Below, one piece after another: positions 15,292-27,155 of a DNA stretch of 64,000 bases; the stretch's first letter is position 1; each line of letters opens with the position of its first letter. Origin of the DNA: Rhizobium sp. Q54 (lineage in GTDB: Bacteria > Pseudomonadota > Alphaproteobacteria > Micropepsales > Micropepsaceae). The notes beneath the pieces are model-generated. The model was not told the origin of the DNA, ran no database searches, and worked only from the letters and a program-made list of their open reading frames with translations. Position numbers and translations under genes: made by a program. The DNA is taken from assembly GCA_945860165.1 (NCBI GenBank), contig CAMAPL010000007.1, forward strand, positions 46,307 to 110,306. The letters are read 5' to 3'.

Positions 15292-15834
15292 TCAATAATC
15301 GCGGGGTTTGGCCTTCGGCGCGCCCCAGTTATGCACCGGCGGCAGGTCGGCATCGCCGCCGCCTGGCGTGATCGGCCGCCCGCCATAGCCCCCCAGATTG
15401 ATCAATCTGTCGTACAGCACGATGGCGCCCGCCATGCCGACATTGATGGAGAATCGGGTGGGGATTTTCACCACGAATTCGCAGGCCGCCAGGACCTGCG
15501 GCGACAGAGAATAACGCTCGGCCCCGAAGACATAGGCGGCGCGAGTGGGATGGCGGAAGCGCGGCAGCTCCACCGCATCGTCGGTGATCTCCACCCCCAC
15601 CAGGCGGCAGCCCAGCGGCAGGCGAAAGTCATCCGGCTTTTCGAAGGAATAGAAGGGCAGCACACCTTCGGCGTTGCTGGTGTCGCTGTTGGCCTTGGAC
15701 AGGTTGAGGCGCGGCGCGATGGAAAAGAAGAAGCTGGCGTCAAAGGCATGGGCGATCCGGACCAGATTGCCCAAATTCATCGGCTTGGAAACGCCTTCGA
15801 TGCCGACCCCGAAATACCCGCGCATGCCCCTCAC
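15292..15834 (-). CDS. RNA 2'-O-methyltransferase, SpoU/TrmH family
   Basis: GVSKPMNLGNLVRIAHAFDA; NVGMAGAIVLYDRL SPOUT C-terminal signature. Confidence 0.85.
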   Translation of the reverse strand: MRGMRGYFGVGIEGVSKPMNLGNLVRIAHAFDASFFFSIAPRLNLSKANSDTSNAEGVLPFYSFEKPDDFRLPLGCRLVGVEITDDAVELPRFRHPTRAAYVFGAERYSLSPQVLAACEFVVKIPTRFSINVGMAGAIVLYDRLINLGGYGGRPITPGGGDADLPPVHNWGAPKAKPRDY

Positions 15835-15904
15835 CTACCCGATTCAGTCGCTATGCGCCAACGCTGGCAACCAAAAGCCGTTGCCGCATGCTAACCTCTG
15901 TCCC

Positions 15905-17200
15905 ATGTGCGCTCCTGCGCCCAAAACCGGCCTGAAAGCCCGCCTCCATCAGGCCCCGCTTCTCAAGCGGCTGGGACCGGGCCTGATCACCGGCGCGGCG
16001 GATGACGATCCCAGCGGCATCGCCACCTACAGCCAGGGCGGGGCGCAGTTCGGCTTCAACCTGCTCTGGACCATCCCGTTGACCTTTCCGCTACTGGCAG
16101 CGATCCAGATGATCAGCGCCCTGATCGGCCGCGTCACCGGCCGGGGGCTGGCCTACAATATGGGCCAGGTGATGCCGCGCCCATTGGTGCTGGGCCTGCT
16201 GGCACTTCTGTTCATCGCCAACACCATCAATGTCGGCGCCGACCTGGCGGCGATGGGCGCGGCGGCGAAGCTGGTCACCGGTCTCAGCCAGCATGGCTTC
16301 ACGCTTTTCTTCGCCTTCCTGTCGCTGGGGCTGCAGCTTTTCATCCCGTATCGCCGCTATTCCCGCTTCCTGATGGTGCTGACATTCAGCCTGCTGGCCT
16401 ATGTCGCCGTCATGTTTCTGCTGCCGCTGGACTGGAAGGAAATCGGTGCCGGCCTGATCGGTCTGCATCCCAATCTGACCGAAAGCAACGCCACCACCAT
16501 CGTCGCCATCTTCGGCACCACCATCAGCCCTTATCTTTTTTTCTGGCAGAGCGCCCAGGAAGTCGAGGAAGTGGACCAGAATGACGACGAGCATCCGCTG
16601 ATCGACCAGCCGCGCGAAGGCTCCGAAGCGATCAGCCGCATCCGCGTGGACACCATCGCCGGTATGGCAATATCCCATCTGATCGCGCTCGCCATCATGA
16701 TCGCCACCGCCACGACCCTGCATGCGCATGGCGTTACCGACATAAACTCCGCCGCCGATGCGGCACAGGCCCTGAAACCCATTGCCGGGCATTTCGCCTT
16801 CGCTTTGTTCAGTCTCGGCATTATCGGCACCGGCTTGCTGGCGGTCCCGGTTCTGGCCGGATCGGCAGGATATGCGGTGGCGGAAGCAGCAGGCTGGCGA
16901 ACTGGCCTCGACAACATGCCCTGGCAGGCGCGCGGTTTTTATACGGTGATCGGCGCGGCGGTGCTGCTGGGACTGGGCGTGGGTTATGTCGGCATCGATC
17001 CGATCCAGGCGCTGTACTGGAGCGCGGTGCTGAACGGCGTCATCGCGGTGCCGATGATGGCGGCGCTGATGGTGGTGGCCAGCAACCGGCGCAAGATGGG
17101 CGAATTTCGCGTCGGTCCGGTGCTGGGCAGTCTGGGCTGGCTCACCACCGCGATCATGGCGGCGGCGGCGATCACCATGTTATATGTGACGTTCAAGTAA
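15905..17200 (+). CDS. NRAMP family divalent metal transporter
   Basis: LGPGLITGAADDDPSGIATYSQGGAQFG DPSG motif; about 11 TM segments. Confidence 0.92.
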   Translation: MCAPAPKTGLKARLHQAPLLKRLGPGLITGAADDDPSGIATYSQGGAQFGFNLLWTIPLTFPLLAAIQMISALIGRVTGRGLAYNMGQVMPRPLVLGLLALLFIANTINVGADLAAMGAAAKLVTGLSQHGFTLFFAFLSLGLQLFIPYRRYSRFLMVLTFSLLAYVAVMFLLPLDWKEIGAGLIGLHPNLTESNATTIVAIFGTTISPYLFFWQSAQEVEEVDQNDDEHPLIDQPREGSEAISRIRVDTIAGMAISHLIALAIMIATATTLHAHGVTDINSAADAAQALKPIAGHFAFALFSLGIIGTGLLAVPVLAGSAGYAVAEAAGWRTGLDNMPWQARGFYTVIGAAVLLGLGVGYVGIDPIQALYWSAVLNGVIAVPMMAALMVVASNRRKMGEFRVGPVLGSLGWLTTAIMAAAAITMLYVTFK

Positions 17201-17212
17201 TTCGTTTCTCCT

Positions 17213-17297
17213 TGGCCGGGCTTGACCCGGCCATCCAGAGTCACAAACTGCAAACAGTGAGATTTCACTGCTCTGGATGGCGGCTCAAGGCCGCCCG
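17213..17297. repeat. Intergenic palindromic element
   Basis: GGCCGGGCTTGACCCGGCCATCCAGAG ... CTCTGGATGGCGGCTCAAGGCCGCC inverted arms. Confidence 0.7.
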
Positions 17298-17313
17298 TGG
17301 TGAGGAGAGAAGC

Positions 17314-17574
17314 ATGCATATTCTGGGCTGGATTGTGTTCGGCGCTTTCATCGGCTGGCTGGCCAGCGCCATCATGGGCGCGCGCGGCGGCGGCTGCATG
17401 GTCAATATCGCGCTAGGGCTTGTCGGCGCGCTGGCTGGCGGCTTCCTGTTCCAGACGCTGAGCCCCGGCTTCAATTACGAACAGCAGGGCTTTATCGTTT
17501 CATCGCTGGTAGCGGTGATCGGCGCCATCATCGTGCTGGCGATCTGGAACGCGATCAACGGAAGGTCGCGCTGA
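17314..17574 (+). CDS. GlsB/YeaQ/YmgE family (transglycosylase-associated) membrane protein
   Basis: MHILGWIVFGAFIGWLASAIMGARGGGCMVNIALGLVGALAGGFLF. Confidence 0.85.
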   Translation: MHILGWIVFGAFIGWLASAIMGARGGGCMVNIALGLVGALAGGFLFQTLSPGFNYEQQGFIVSSLVAVIGAIIVLAIWNAINGRSR

Positions 17575-18002
17575 TGCGCAACACGGCTTTTCTGCTGGCA
17601 GCAAGTCTGTGTCTGCCGGGCGCGGCGAACGCCGCCGCACCTTGCGACGGCATCTGGCAGAAACCGCTGGCCCAGGGACAGGCGCTGCTGAAAAAGGCCG
17701 CGCCGCAAATCAAGGGCCTGCCGAGCAAGCCAAAAGTTTTTGAAGTCATGCAGACGGCGAACTGGAGCTTGGTCTGGGCCGATTTCTCCGATTCCGAACA
17801 CGGCGGCTACTTCCTGCAGGGCGACCGCTATGTCACGGTCTGGGGTGGGGTCGACGCCGGAGAAAGCGAAAAAGAGATCGCGGGCTGGGCGATGAAGCAG
17901 AGCAAAGCCATGCCGCCGCCGCTGGCACGCTGCTTTGGCTGGTATGTGGTGACCGGCCGCGAACAAGGCCCGCCGACCCGTCCCAATCCCTTCAACCGCT
18001 GA
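17574..18002 (+). CDS. Hypothetical secreted protein
   Basis: Signal peptide MRNTAFLLAASLCLPGAANAAAP; overlaps the upstream stop by 1 nt. Confidence 0.65.
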   Translation: MRNTAFLLAASLCLPGAANAAAPCDGIWQKPLAQGQALLKKAAPQIKGLPSKPKVFEVMQTANWSLVWADFSDSEHGGYFLQGDRYVTVWGGVDAGESEKEIAGWAMKQSKAMPPPLARCFGWYVVTGREQGPPTRPNPFNR

Positions 18003-18031
18003 TCAGGACGAGGCTTGCGGGACAACTCCAT

Positions 18032-18112
18032 TGTCATTCTCGCGAAAGCGGGAATCCAACTTCTTTGACAATGCCAGACCAAAGTTGGATGCCCGCTTTC
18101 GCGGGCATGACA
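18032..18112. repeat. Palindromic element with TGTCAT...ATGACA ends
   Basis: TGTCATTCTCGCGAAAGCGGGAATCCAACTTC ... AAAGTTGGATGCCCGCTTTCGCGGGCATGACA. Confidence 0.85.
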
Positions 18113-18120
18113 GGTATTGG

Positions 18121-20040
<1,920 letters not shown>

Positions 20041-20078
20041 GAAAGCGCCAGCATATCACCTTCTCACCGCAACTAAAG

Positions 20079-20211
20079 TGTCATTCCCGGCCGAGCATTG
20101 CGTGAGCAATGCGAGGGGAAGGGAACCTAGGTGGAAAGACCGGGCCGGATCCATCCACCTGGGTCCCCTTCCCTCACGCAAGCCTTCGGCTTGCGCTCGC
20201 CGGGGATGACA
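20079..20211. repeat. Long imperfect palindromic element with TGTCAT...ATGACA ends
   Basis: TGTCATTCCCGGC...GGGGAAGGGAACCTAGGTGGA ... TCCACCTGGGTCCCCTTCCCTC...CGCCGGGGATGACA. Confidence 0.85.
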
Positions 20212-20222
20212 TGCAGGCGTGT

Positions 20223-20969
20223 CTAGCTGGCGGCAAACTGTTTGAACTCGGCGATCACGCCTTTTACCGCTGCTGCCACGATTTTTTCGCCGGCTTCTAT
20301 GCTGGCCTGGCTGGGATCGGAGCCGATGCGCCCGTCCGGGAAGCGGCGGCGATAGTCGTCGGCATCCAGGATGGGACCGTTGGGGGCTATGCGCGGCGTC
20401 ATGGTCACGGACTTCACCGCTTCCGGATAGCCGAACCAGGTCACCGAGACTTCCGACGGGGTGGCATGGCTGCCCTCGCCCACCGGGAACAGCTGGCGGC
20501 ACAGGTCCATCAAGCCGGGCACTTCCCACCAGTTGCGCAAGCTGCAGCGCAGCGGCGGACGATTATCCCCAGCGCGCGCAAACGTGACACCGTGATAGAT
20601 TTCGGAAAAGGCCGCGGTGATGGTGGCGATATTGCCGCCATGGCCGTTCAGCCAGTAGATGCGCTCAAAGCCGTGCCGCGTCAGGCTCTGCGTCCAGTCC
20701 AGCATGGCCGCGATCATGGTCGAGGGGCGCAGGGTGATGGTGCCGGCAAATCCCATGTGATGCTGCGCCTGCCCGACATTGAAGGTGGGGCCGATCAGGA
20801 TGCCGGCCTCGTCGCCGACGCGGCGGCTGATGATTTCCGGGCACAGCGCATCGGTGCCCAGCAGCCCGTTGGGGCCATGCTGTTCGGTCGAGCCGATGGG
20901 AATCAGGATCGCCTTGGATCGGGCGAGATAGGCCTCGACCTCGGGCCAGGTGGAAAGATGAAGTTGCAT
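20223..20969 (-). CDS. Creatininase family protein
   Basis: [23 protein letters not shown] and [18 protein letters not shown] metal-binding motifs; start MQLHLSTW. Confidence 0.9.
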   Translation of the reverse strand: MQLHLSTWPEVEAYLARSKAILIPIGSTEQHGPNGLLGTDALCPEIISRRVGDEAGILIGPTFNVGQAQHHMGFAGTITLRPSTMIAAMLDWTQSLTRHGFERIYWLNGHGGNIATITAAFSEIYHGVTFARAGDNRPPLRCSLRNWWEVPGLMDLCRQLFPVGEGSHATPSEVSVTWFGYPEAVKSVTMTPRIAPNGPILDADDYRRRFPDGRIGSDPSQASIEAGEKIVAAAVKGVIAEFKQFAAS

Positions 20970-21038
20970 AAGACGCCTTGCGAGGAACCGGGCGATGATA
21001 GCACCATCACGGCCGAGGCAAGCCCAAAAGAGATTGCG

Positions 21039-22973
21039 ATGTCCGAGAGCCTGATCCCGGTCCCTGAAGAGTGGAAAAAATGCGCCTTCATGACCAAGGC
21101 CCAGTATGAGGCGGCCTATGCGGAATCGGTGCGCGACCCGGACGGCTTCTGGGGCAAGGAAGCCGCAAGGCTGGACTGGCTGACGCCCTTCACCAAGGTG
21201 AAGAATGTCAGCTGGGACCCGGACAACCTGTCTATCAAATGGTTCGAGGACGGGGCGCTGAATGTCTCGGCCAACTGCATCGACCGCCACCTCGCCACAC
21301 GCGGCGACCATACCGCCATCATCTGGGAAGGCGACGACCCGAACGACAGCAAGCACATCACGTACAAGCAGCTTCATGCCGAAGTCTGCAAGTTCGCCAA
21401 TGTTCTCAAAAACCGTGGCGTCCGCAAAGGCGACCGCGTCACCATCTACATGCCGATGATCCCGGAAGCGGCCTATGCCATGCTGGCCTGCACCCGCATC
21501 GGCGCGGTCCATTCGGTTGTGTTTGGCGGTTTCTCACCCGACTCTCTTGCGGGGCGCATCATCGACTGCGACAGCAAGATCGTCATTACTGCCGATGAAG
21601 GCGTGCGCGGCGGCAAGCCGATCCCGCTGAAGAAAAACACCGACGACGCCGTGGCCAAGGCCGGGATCGTCACAAGCGTAATCGTGGTGCGTCGCACCGG
21701 CGGCAAGATCGAAATGAAAGCCGGCCGCGACGTCTGGTATCACGAGGAAGCGGGCAAGGTAGCGGCCGATTGCCCCGCCGAGGCGATGAATGCGGAAGAC
21801 CCGCTGTTCATTCTTTACACCTCCGGCTCCACCGGAAAGCCCAAGGGGGTGCTGCACACCTCGGGCGGCTATCTGCTGTGGGTGGCGTGGACGCATCAGT
21901 ATGTGTTCGATTATCACGACGGCGACATCTTCTGGTGCACCGCCGATGTCGGCTGGGTCACCGGCCACAGCTATATCGTCTATGGCCCGCTGGCCAACGG
22001 CGCCACGACATTGATGTTCGAAGGCGTTCCCAACTATCCCAGCGTCTCGCGATTCTGGGAGGTGATCGACAAGCACAAGGTCAACATATTCTACACCGCG
22101 CCCACCGCCATCCGCGCCTTGATGCGCGACGGCGATGCGCCGGTGAAGAAGACCAGCCGCGCCTCCCTGCGGCTGCTGGGTTCGGTGGGCGAGCCGATCA
22201 ATCCGGAAGCCTGGTCCTGGTATCACCGGGTGGTGGGCGACAGCCGCTGCCCGGTCGTGGACACCTGGTGGCAGACCGAAACCGGCGGCATGTTGATTTC
22301 GCCCCTGCCCGGCGCCACGGATTTAAAGCCCGGCTCCGCCACCAAGCCCCTGCCCGGCGTGGTGCCGCAACTGGTGGACGCCGAAGGTGTGGTGCTGGAA
22401 GGCGCGGCCAGCGGCAATCTCTGCATCACCGAAAGCTGGCCCGGCCAGATGCGCAGCGTATATGGCGATCACCAGCGTTTCGTGGACACCTATTTCAAAA
22501 CCTATCGCGGCAAGTATTTCACCGGCGATGGCTGCCGCCGCGATGAAGACGGCTATTACTGGATCACCGGCCGGGTGGATGATGTCATCAATGTCTCGGG
22601 ACACCGGATGGGTACCGCCGAAGTCGAGAGCGCGCTGGTGGGCCACCACCATGTCGCCGAAGCCGCGGTGGTGGGCTATCCCCACGATATCAAGGGCCAG
22701 GGCATCTATGCCTATGTCACGTTGAAAGCAGGCGTCGCCAGCAGCGATACACTGCATGCCGAACTGAAGGCCTTTGTAGGCAAGGAAATCGGCCCCATCG
22801 CCAAACCAGACGTGATCCAGTTCGCGCCGGGCCTGCCCAAGACCCGTTCAGGAAAGATCATGCGCCGCATCCTGCGCAAGATCGCGGAAGGCGATACGTC
22901 GAATCTGGGGGATATCACCACCCTGGCCGATCCATCGGTGGTGGAAGATCTCGTCAAGAACGCGAAAAAATAG
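21039..22973 (+). CDS. acs: Acetyl-CoA synthetase
   Basis: [48 protein letters not shown]; start at ATG 21039. Confidence 0.97.
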   Translation: MSESLIPVPEEWKKCAFMTKAQYEAAYAESVRDPDGFWGKEAARLDWLTPFTKVKNVSWDPDNLSIKWFEDGALNVSANCIDRHLATRGDHTAIIWEGDDPNDSKHITYKQLHAEVCKFANVLKNRGVRKGDRVTIYMPMIPEAAYAMLACTRIGAVHSVVFGGFSPDSLAGRIIDCDSKIVITADEGVRGGKPIPLKKNTDDAVAKAGIVTSVIVVRRTGGKIEMKAGRDVWYHEEAGKVAADCPAEAMNAEDPLFILYTSGSTGKPKGVLHTSGGYLLWVAWTHQYVFDYHDGDIFWCTADVGWVTGHSYIVYGPLANGATTLMFEGVPNYPSVSRFWEVIDKHKVNIFYTAPTAIRALMRDGDAPVKKTSRASLRLLGSVGEPINPEAWSWYHRVVGDSRCPVVDTWWQTETGGMLISPLPGATDLKPGSATKPLPGVVPQLVDAEGVVLEGAASGNLCITESWPGQMRSVYGDHQRFVDTYFKTYRGKYFTGDGCRRDEDGYYWITGRVDDVINVSGHRMGTAEVESALVGHHHVAEAAVVGYPHDIKGQGIYAYVTLKAGVASSDTLHAELKAFVGKEIGPIAKPDVIQFAPGLPKTRSGKIMRRILRKIAEGDTSNLGDITTLADPSVVEDLVKNAKK

Positions 22974-22974
22974 C

Positions 22975-23139
22975 GTGCTGGTATTTCTGTATTTCTTCGC
23001 GGCGATGGGCGTCGGCTACTGGGCGAAAATCCACGGGCGCAATCCTGCCTTGTGGCTGGTGCTGGCCGTGGTGCTGACGCCGCTGGGCGGCAGCATCGCG
23101 CTGATGCTGGCCGACCGCACGGGATGGTTTCGCTATTAG
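22975..23139 (+). CDS. Small membrane protein (54 aa, GTG start), unknown function
   Basis: VLVFLYFFAAMGVGYWAKIHGRNPALWLVLAVVLTPLGGSIALMLADRTGWFRY; two predicted TM segments; absent from the supplied ORF track. Confidence 0.6.
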   Translation: MLVFLYFFAAMGVGYWAKIHGRNPALWLVLAVVLTPLGGSIALMLADRTGWFRY

Positions 23140-23303
23140 GGCTTCTTGACGTTCACGGTGATCGCGGGCGTCGGCGAAGACGCGCCGCTCTTGTGGGAAT
23201 CCCACATGAAAAAGCCGACAATGCCGACCCCGACCAGCAATGCGCCGACGATAAAGGACAGAAAGGCGTTGCTGCCATTGCCCAAACCGGTTTCCGTTGC
23301 CAT
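23136..23303 (-). CDS. Small single-TM membrane protein, unknown function
   Basis: MATETGLGNGSNAFLSFIVGALLVGVGIVGFFMWDSHKSGASSPTPAITVNVKKP. Confidence 0.6.
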   Translation of the reverse strand: MATETGLGNGSNAFLSFIVGALLVGVGIVGFFMWDSHKSGASSPTPAITVNVKKP

Positions 23304-23367
23304 GAAATTCTCCCGTGGAACTGTCATGACCAAACGGCCTCACCCGTCTGTGGTTCCGCAGTTTCCG

Positions 23368-23670
23368 CTATTTACCGCCGCCCATGGCCGCATAGCCGTC
23401 CATGGCGGTGGCGAGGTCGATGTCTTTTTGCGTCACACCGCCGGCATCATGGGTCGCCAGGGTCACATCCACCTTGTTGTAGACATTGAACCATTCGGGA
23501 TGGTGATCCATCTTCGCCGCCAGCAGGGCGCAGCGCGTCATGAAGGCAAAGGCGGCGTCGAAATCCACGAACTGGAATTTTCGCACGATCGCCTCGCGGT
23601 CCTTGGCCAGCGCCCAGTCCGGCAGACGCTTCAGCGAAGCCTTCAGCTCTTCAATCGTCAGCTTCGTCAT
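23368..23670 (-). CDS. phhB: 4a-hydroxytetrahydrobiopterin dehydratase
   Basis: [33 protein letters not shown]. Confidence 0.93.
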   Translation of the reverse strand: MTKLTIEELKASLKRLPDWALAKDREAIVRKFQFVDFDAAFAFMTRCALLAAKMDHHPEWFNVYNKVDVTLATHDAGGVTQKDIDLATAMDGYAAMGGGK

Positions 23671-24205
23671 AATGGCCTCCTAGGGGATACTCTTCTTCCA
23701 CGCGATAGACGCTGCCGTCGCTGGTCAGCAGGCTGGAATAAAGCGCAAACGCCCCGACTTCAAATTCGGCACTGGTATAGAGCGCGTTATATTGCAGCCA
23801 CTCCACCACCTTGTCCGGGTCGGAATGGCCGAGCCGCGCCACCGTCACATGCGGCGTGAATTTGTGTGAATCCGGGGCCTGGCCGACCCAGCGAATGGCA
23901 GCGTCCACCTTACGCTGCAGATGATCCAGCGCCGGATTGGGCCGCGCCGCCGCCCACAAAGAATGCGGCTGCTTGTTGCCGAACTGCCCGACGCCATGCA
24001 GCTGCACGGTAAAGTCCGGCGCCTCGATACCTGCCAGCGCATCGTCAATCGCATCGACGTCCTCGCCGTTCACCTCGCCGATGAAAAGCAGGGTCAGGTG
24101 CAACTGTTCTCGGCTTTGCCAGCGCGCCCCCGGCACGCCGCCCTGGATCAGCATCAGGGACTCAGCCACGCCACGCGGAATCGCCAGGGCCACGAACAAT
24201 CTCAT
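23651..24205 (-). CDS. thpR: RNA 2',3'-cyclic phosphodiesterase
   Basis: Two HxTx motifs ([19 protein letters not shown]). Confidence 0.92.
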   Translation of the reverse strand: MRLFVALAIPRGVAESLMLIQGGVPGARWQSREQLHLTLLFIGEVNGEDVDAIDDALAGIEAPDFTVQLHGVGQFGNKQPHSLWAAARPNPALDHLQRKVDAAIRWVGQAPDSHKFTPHVTVARLGHSDPDKVVEWLQYNALYTSAEFEVGAFALYSSLLTSDGSVYRVEEEYPLGGHYDEADD

Positions 24206-25728
24206 TGCGAGAAACGTCCCAGCGGCAACCGCTTGCGCAGCAGCAACACGGTGACGCCATAGCCCAGCCCGGCGCAGACCAGCGCCACCAGCAACGCCGC
24301 CTCATCGGCATAGGCACCCGGCAGGATGGTTTCCCCCAGCCGCGCACCCAGCCAGGCGCCAGCACCCGCCGCCAGTGCCGCCAGCAAGGCAGCCGGCAGG
24401 GCGCGGCGGAATAGTGTTTCAATCGCCAGCAGGGCGCGGCTGCGTCCCAGCCAGGTCAGCACGCCGACATTGACCCACGCGCCCAAGGCAGTACCCAGGG
24501 CCAGCCCCGCCACGCCCATATCAAATCCCCAGACCAGCAACAGCTTGAGCGCAATGTTGGTCCCCAATGCGATCAGGGTGGCGCGCATCGGCGTGACGGT
24601 GTCGTGACGGGCATAAAAAGTGGACGCGACAATCCGCACCAGCGCCATGGCGGGAAGCCCGACCCCATAGGCGGCCAGCGCCAGCGCTGCCAGCGCGGCC
24701 GCCTGCGCATCGAACGCGCCATGCTGGAACACCGCGCGCGTGATGGTGTCCGGTATGAGCAGAAATGCGAACATGAACGGCAAGGTCAGCAGCAAACTCA
24801 TGGCAGCGGACCGGTTCTGGGCGGCGTCGGAACCGGCGCGGTCTTTTTTCGCCAGCCGCGCCGACATGGCCGGCAGCAGCACCGTGCCCAGCGCGATGCC
24901 CAGCACACCCAGCGGCAACTGGTTGATGCGGTCGGCATAATAAAGCGCGGTGCGGCTGCCGCTCGCCAGCATGCTGGCAAGGATGGTGTCGATCAGCGGC
25001 GCGATCACCACGCTGGCGGCGCCGATGGTCACCATACCGAAGGCGGCGAAGAATTCCTTTATCTCGGGTGTCCAGCGCGGCCATGTCAGGCGCAGCCACA
25101 AGCCTTCTTTCGCCCCGGCCCATACAATGAAGATCAGCTGCGCCACACCGCCCGCCAGCACGCCCCAGGCCGCGGCATAGGCGGCGTTGGGAAACCACTG
25201 CCAGGCGACCAGCGTGGCGATCATGGAAAGGTTGAGCAGATTGGACCAGGCCGCGCCGGCCCAGAAGCGGTCGTTGGCATTGAGCATGGCGGACAACTGC
25301 ACCGCCACCAAAGTCAGGATCAGATAGGGAAAGGTGACGCGGGCCAGCGCCACCGTCATCGCGAACTGGTCGGGGTTGCCGGCGAAGCCCGGCGCGATCA
25401 GCCGGATGATCGCCGGCATGAAGATCATCGCCAGCACCAGCAGCGCGATCTGCGCCGCCATCTGCCAGGCGAAGACGTCATCGGCGAATTTCGCGGCCTT
25501 TTCCTTTTCGCCCCTGGCGTGAAGCGCGGCATAGCGCGGCAAGAACGCCGGATTCAGCGTGCCTTCACCGAAAATAGCGCGGAAATAATTGGGAAAGAGG
25601 AACGCCACGAAGAAGGCGTCAGACAGCACGCCGCTGCCCAGCGTCCAGGCCAGCATGGCGTCGCGCACAAAACCGGTGACCCGCGACGCCAGGGTAAAGC
25701 CGCTGACCGAGAGCAGCTTCCGGAACAT
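24202..25728 (-). CDS. murJ: Lipid II flippase MurJ (MviN)
   Basis: SGFTLASRVTGFVRDAMLAWTLGSGVLSDAFFVAFLFPNYFRAIFGEGTLNPAFLP. Confidence 0.96.
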   Translation of the reverse strand: MFRKLLSVSGFTLASRVTGFVRDAMLAWTLGSGVLSDAFFVAFLFPNYFRAIFGEGTLNPAFLPRYAALHARGEKEKAAKFADDVFAWQMAAQIALLVLAMIFMPAIIRLIAPGFAGNPDQFAMTVALARVTFPYLILTLVAVQLSAMLNANDRFWAGAAWSNLLNLSMIATLVAWQWFPNAAYAAAWGVLAGGVAQLIFIVWAGAKEGLWLRLTWPRWTPEIKEFFAAFGMVTIGAASVVIAPLIDTILASMLASGSRTALYYADRINQLPLGVLGIALGTVLLPAMSARLAKKDRAGSDAAQNRSAAMSLLLTLPFMFAFLLIPDTITRAVFQHGAFDAQAAALAALALAAYGVGLPAMALVRIVASTFYARHDTVTPMRATLIALGTNIALKLLLVWGFDMGVAGLALGTALGAWVNVGVLTWLGRSRALLAIETLFRRALPAALLAALAAGAGAWLGARLGETILPGAYADEAALLVALVCAGLGYGVTVLLLRKRLPLGRFSQ

Positions 25729-26372
25729 CAGCGCCCCACCAACGTCTTCACCAGCGGCAGGATGCGCGCGACGATCACCTTTACGCCGTCCGGATTGGGA
25801 TGCATGCCGTCCGCCTGGTTGAGTTTGGAATTGAGCGCCACGCCGTCCAGGATGAAGGGATAGAATAGCACGCCCTGCTGCTTGGCGAGGCGCGGATAGA
25901 TAGCATCGAATGCCTTGACATATTCGGGGCCGAGATTGCGCTGCGCCTTCATGCCGGTCAGCAGCACCTTAACCTTGGCGGCCTTGAGGCGGGTGAGGAT
26001 GGCGCGCAGATTCTTTTCCGTCTGCTCCGGCGGCAGGCCGCGCAGCATGTCGTTGGAGCCCAGCTCGATAATGGCCACATCGGGCCGGGCGGCCAGCGAC
26101 CAGTCTAGCCGCGCCAGGCCGCCAGCGCTGGTGTCGCCCGACACCCCGGCATTGGTCACCACCGCATCGATCCCTGCCCGCTTCAGGGCGGCCTGCAACT
26201 GCACGCTGAATTCGGTCCCCGGCGGCAGGCCATAGCCCTGCGTCAAGCTGGTCCCCAGAGCGAGGATTTTTACAGGCGCGGCAAGCGCCTGCCCTGCTCC
26301 TGCCCCAATTAGGAGGCCAAAAGTCAGAAGCAGAACTATGCTAAGCAGCGTTCTTGAAGTGCGCGTTTTCAT
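25728..26372 (-). CDS. SGNH arylesterase / TesA-like
   Basis: LGTSLTQGYGLPPGTEFSVQLQ, ELGSNDMLRGLP, DGMHPNPDGVKVIV; signal peptide. Confidence 0.92.
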   Translation of the reverse strand: MKTRTSRTLLSIVLLLTFGLLIGAGAGQALAAPVKILALGTSLTQGYGLPPGTEFSVQLQAALKRAGIDAVVTNAGVSGDTSAGGLARLDWSLAARPDVAIIELGSNDMLRGLPPEQTEKNLRAILTRLKAAKVKVLLTGMKAQRNLGPEYVKAFDAIYPRLAKQQGVLFYPFILDGVALNSKLNQADGMHPNPDGVKVIVARILPLVKTLVGR

Positions 26373-26389
26373 CTTATATCCGAGTCAGC

Positions 26390-27106
26390 ATGCACAATCC
26401 CCCGCCCGCCCTTCAGCTTCAAGACGTGACCCTGACGCTGAAAAGCCTGGCCGGGCCGGTGGACATCCTGGCCGGTGTGTCCCTTCAGGTCCCGGCCGGG
26501 CAGACACTGGCGCTGACGGGGCCATCCGGCTCGGGAAAATCCTCGCTGCTGATGGTGGCGGCGGGGTTGGAAAAACCCACCTCCGGCAAGGTCACCATCA
26601 CCGGCACCAATATCACCGGAATGGGCGAGGACGCGGCGGCGCGGTTCCGCCTGGGCCGCATAGGCATCGTTTTCCAGTCCTTCCATCTCATCCCCACCAT
26701 GACCGCGCTGGAAAATGTCGCGGTCCCGCTGGAGCTGATGGGCATGCCTGACGCCTTCGACCGCGCGCAGGCCGAGCTGCGCGCCGTGGGTCTGATCCAG
26801 CGCACCGATCATTATCCCGGCCAGCTGTCCGGCGGCGAGCAGCAGCGCGTGGCGCTGGCCCGCGCTCTGGCGCCGGGGCCGCAGATTCTGTTCGCGGATG
26901 AGCCGACCGGCAATCTCGACAGCGCCACTGGTTCGGGCATCGCCGACCTGATCTTCGCCCTGAACGCGGAACGCGACGCCAGCCTGTTCCTGGTGACGCA
27001 CGAGGAAAGCCTGGCGCGGCGTTGCCAGCGCGTGCTGCGCATGGCCGATGGCAAGGTCGTGTCGGATGATGGTGGCGTGCCTCATGCTTCGACAAGCTCA
27101 GCATGA
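26390..27106 (+). CDS. ABC transporter ATP-binding protein (YbbA/LolD-like)
   Basis: GPSGSGKSSLLMVAAGLE, LSGGEQQRVALARALAPGPQILFADEPTGNLD. Confidence 0.94.
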   Translation: MHNPPPALQLQDVTLTLKSLAGPVDILAGVSLQVPAGQTLALTGPSGSGKSSLLMVAAGLEKPTSGKVTITGTNITGMGEDAAARFRLGRIGIVFQSFHLIPTMTALENVAVPLELMGMPDAFDRAQAELRAVGLIQRTDHYPGQLSGGEQQRVALARALAPGPQILFADEPTGNLDSATGSGIADLIFALNAERDASLFLVTHEESLARRCQRVLRMADGKVVSDDGGVPHASTSSA

Positions 27107-27151
27107 GGATTTGCGCCAACATCCTTACCCTGAGCCTGTCGAAGGGTGAGG
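27080..27151. repeat. Paired palindromic repeat (CTTCGACAAGCTCAG type)
   Basis: CCTCATGCTTCGACAAGCTCAGCATGAGG and CCTTACCCTGAGCCTGTCGAAGGGTGAGG in inverted orientation. Confidence 0.85.
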
Positions 27152-27155
27152 TGAC

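Noticed and set aside
20109-21038. N-terminal 310-aa extension of the acs ORF
   Set aside because: Antisense to the creatininase-like gene; the natural acs start is at 21039.
24604-25863. 419-aa plus-strand ORF opposite murJ
   Set aside because: Repetitive R/G/Q/H composition; antisense artefact of MurJ.
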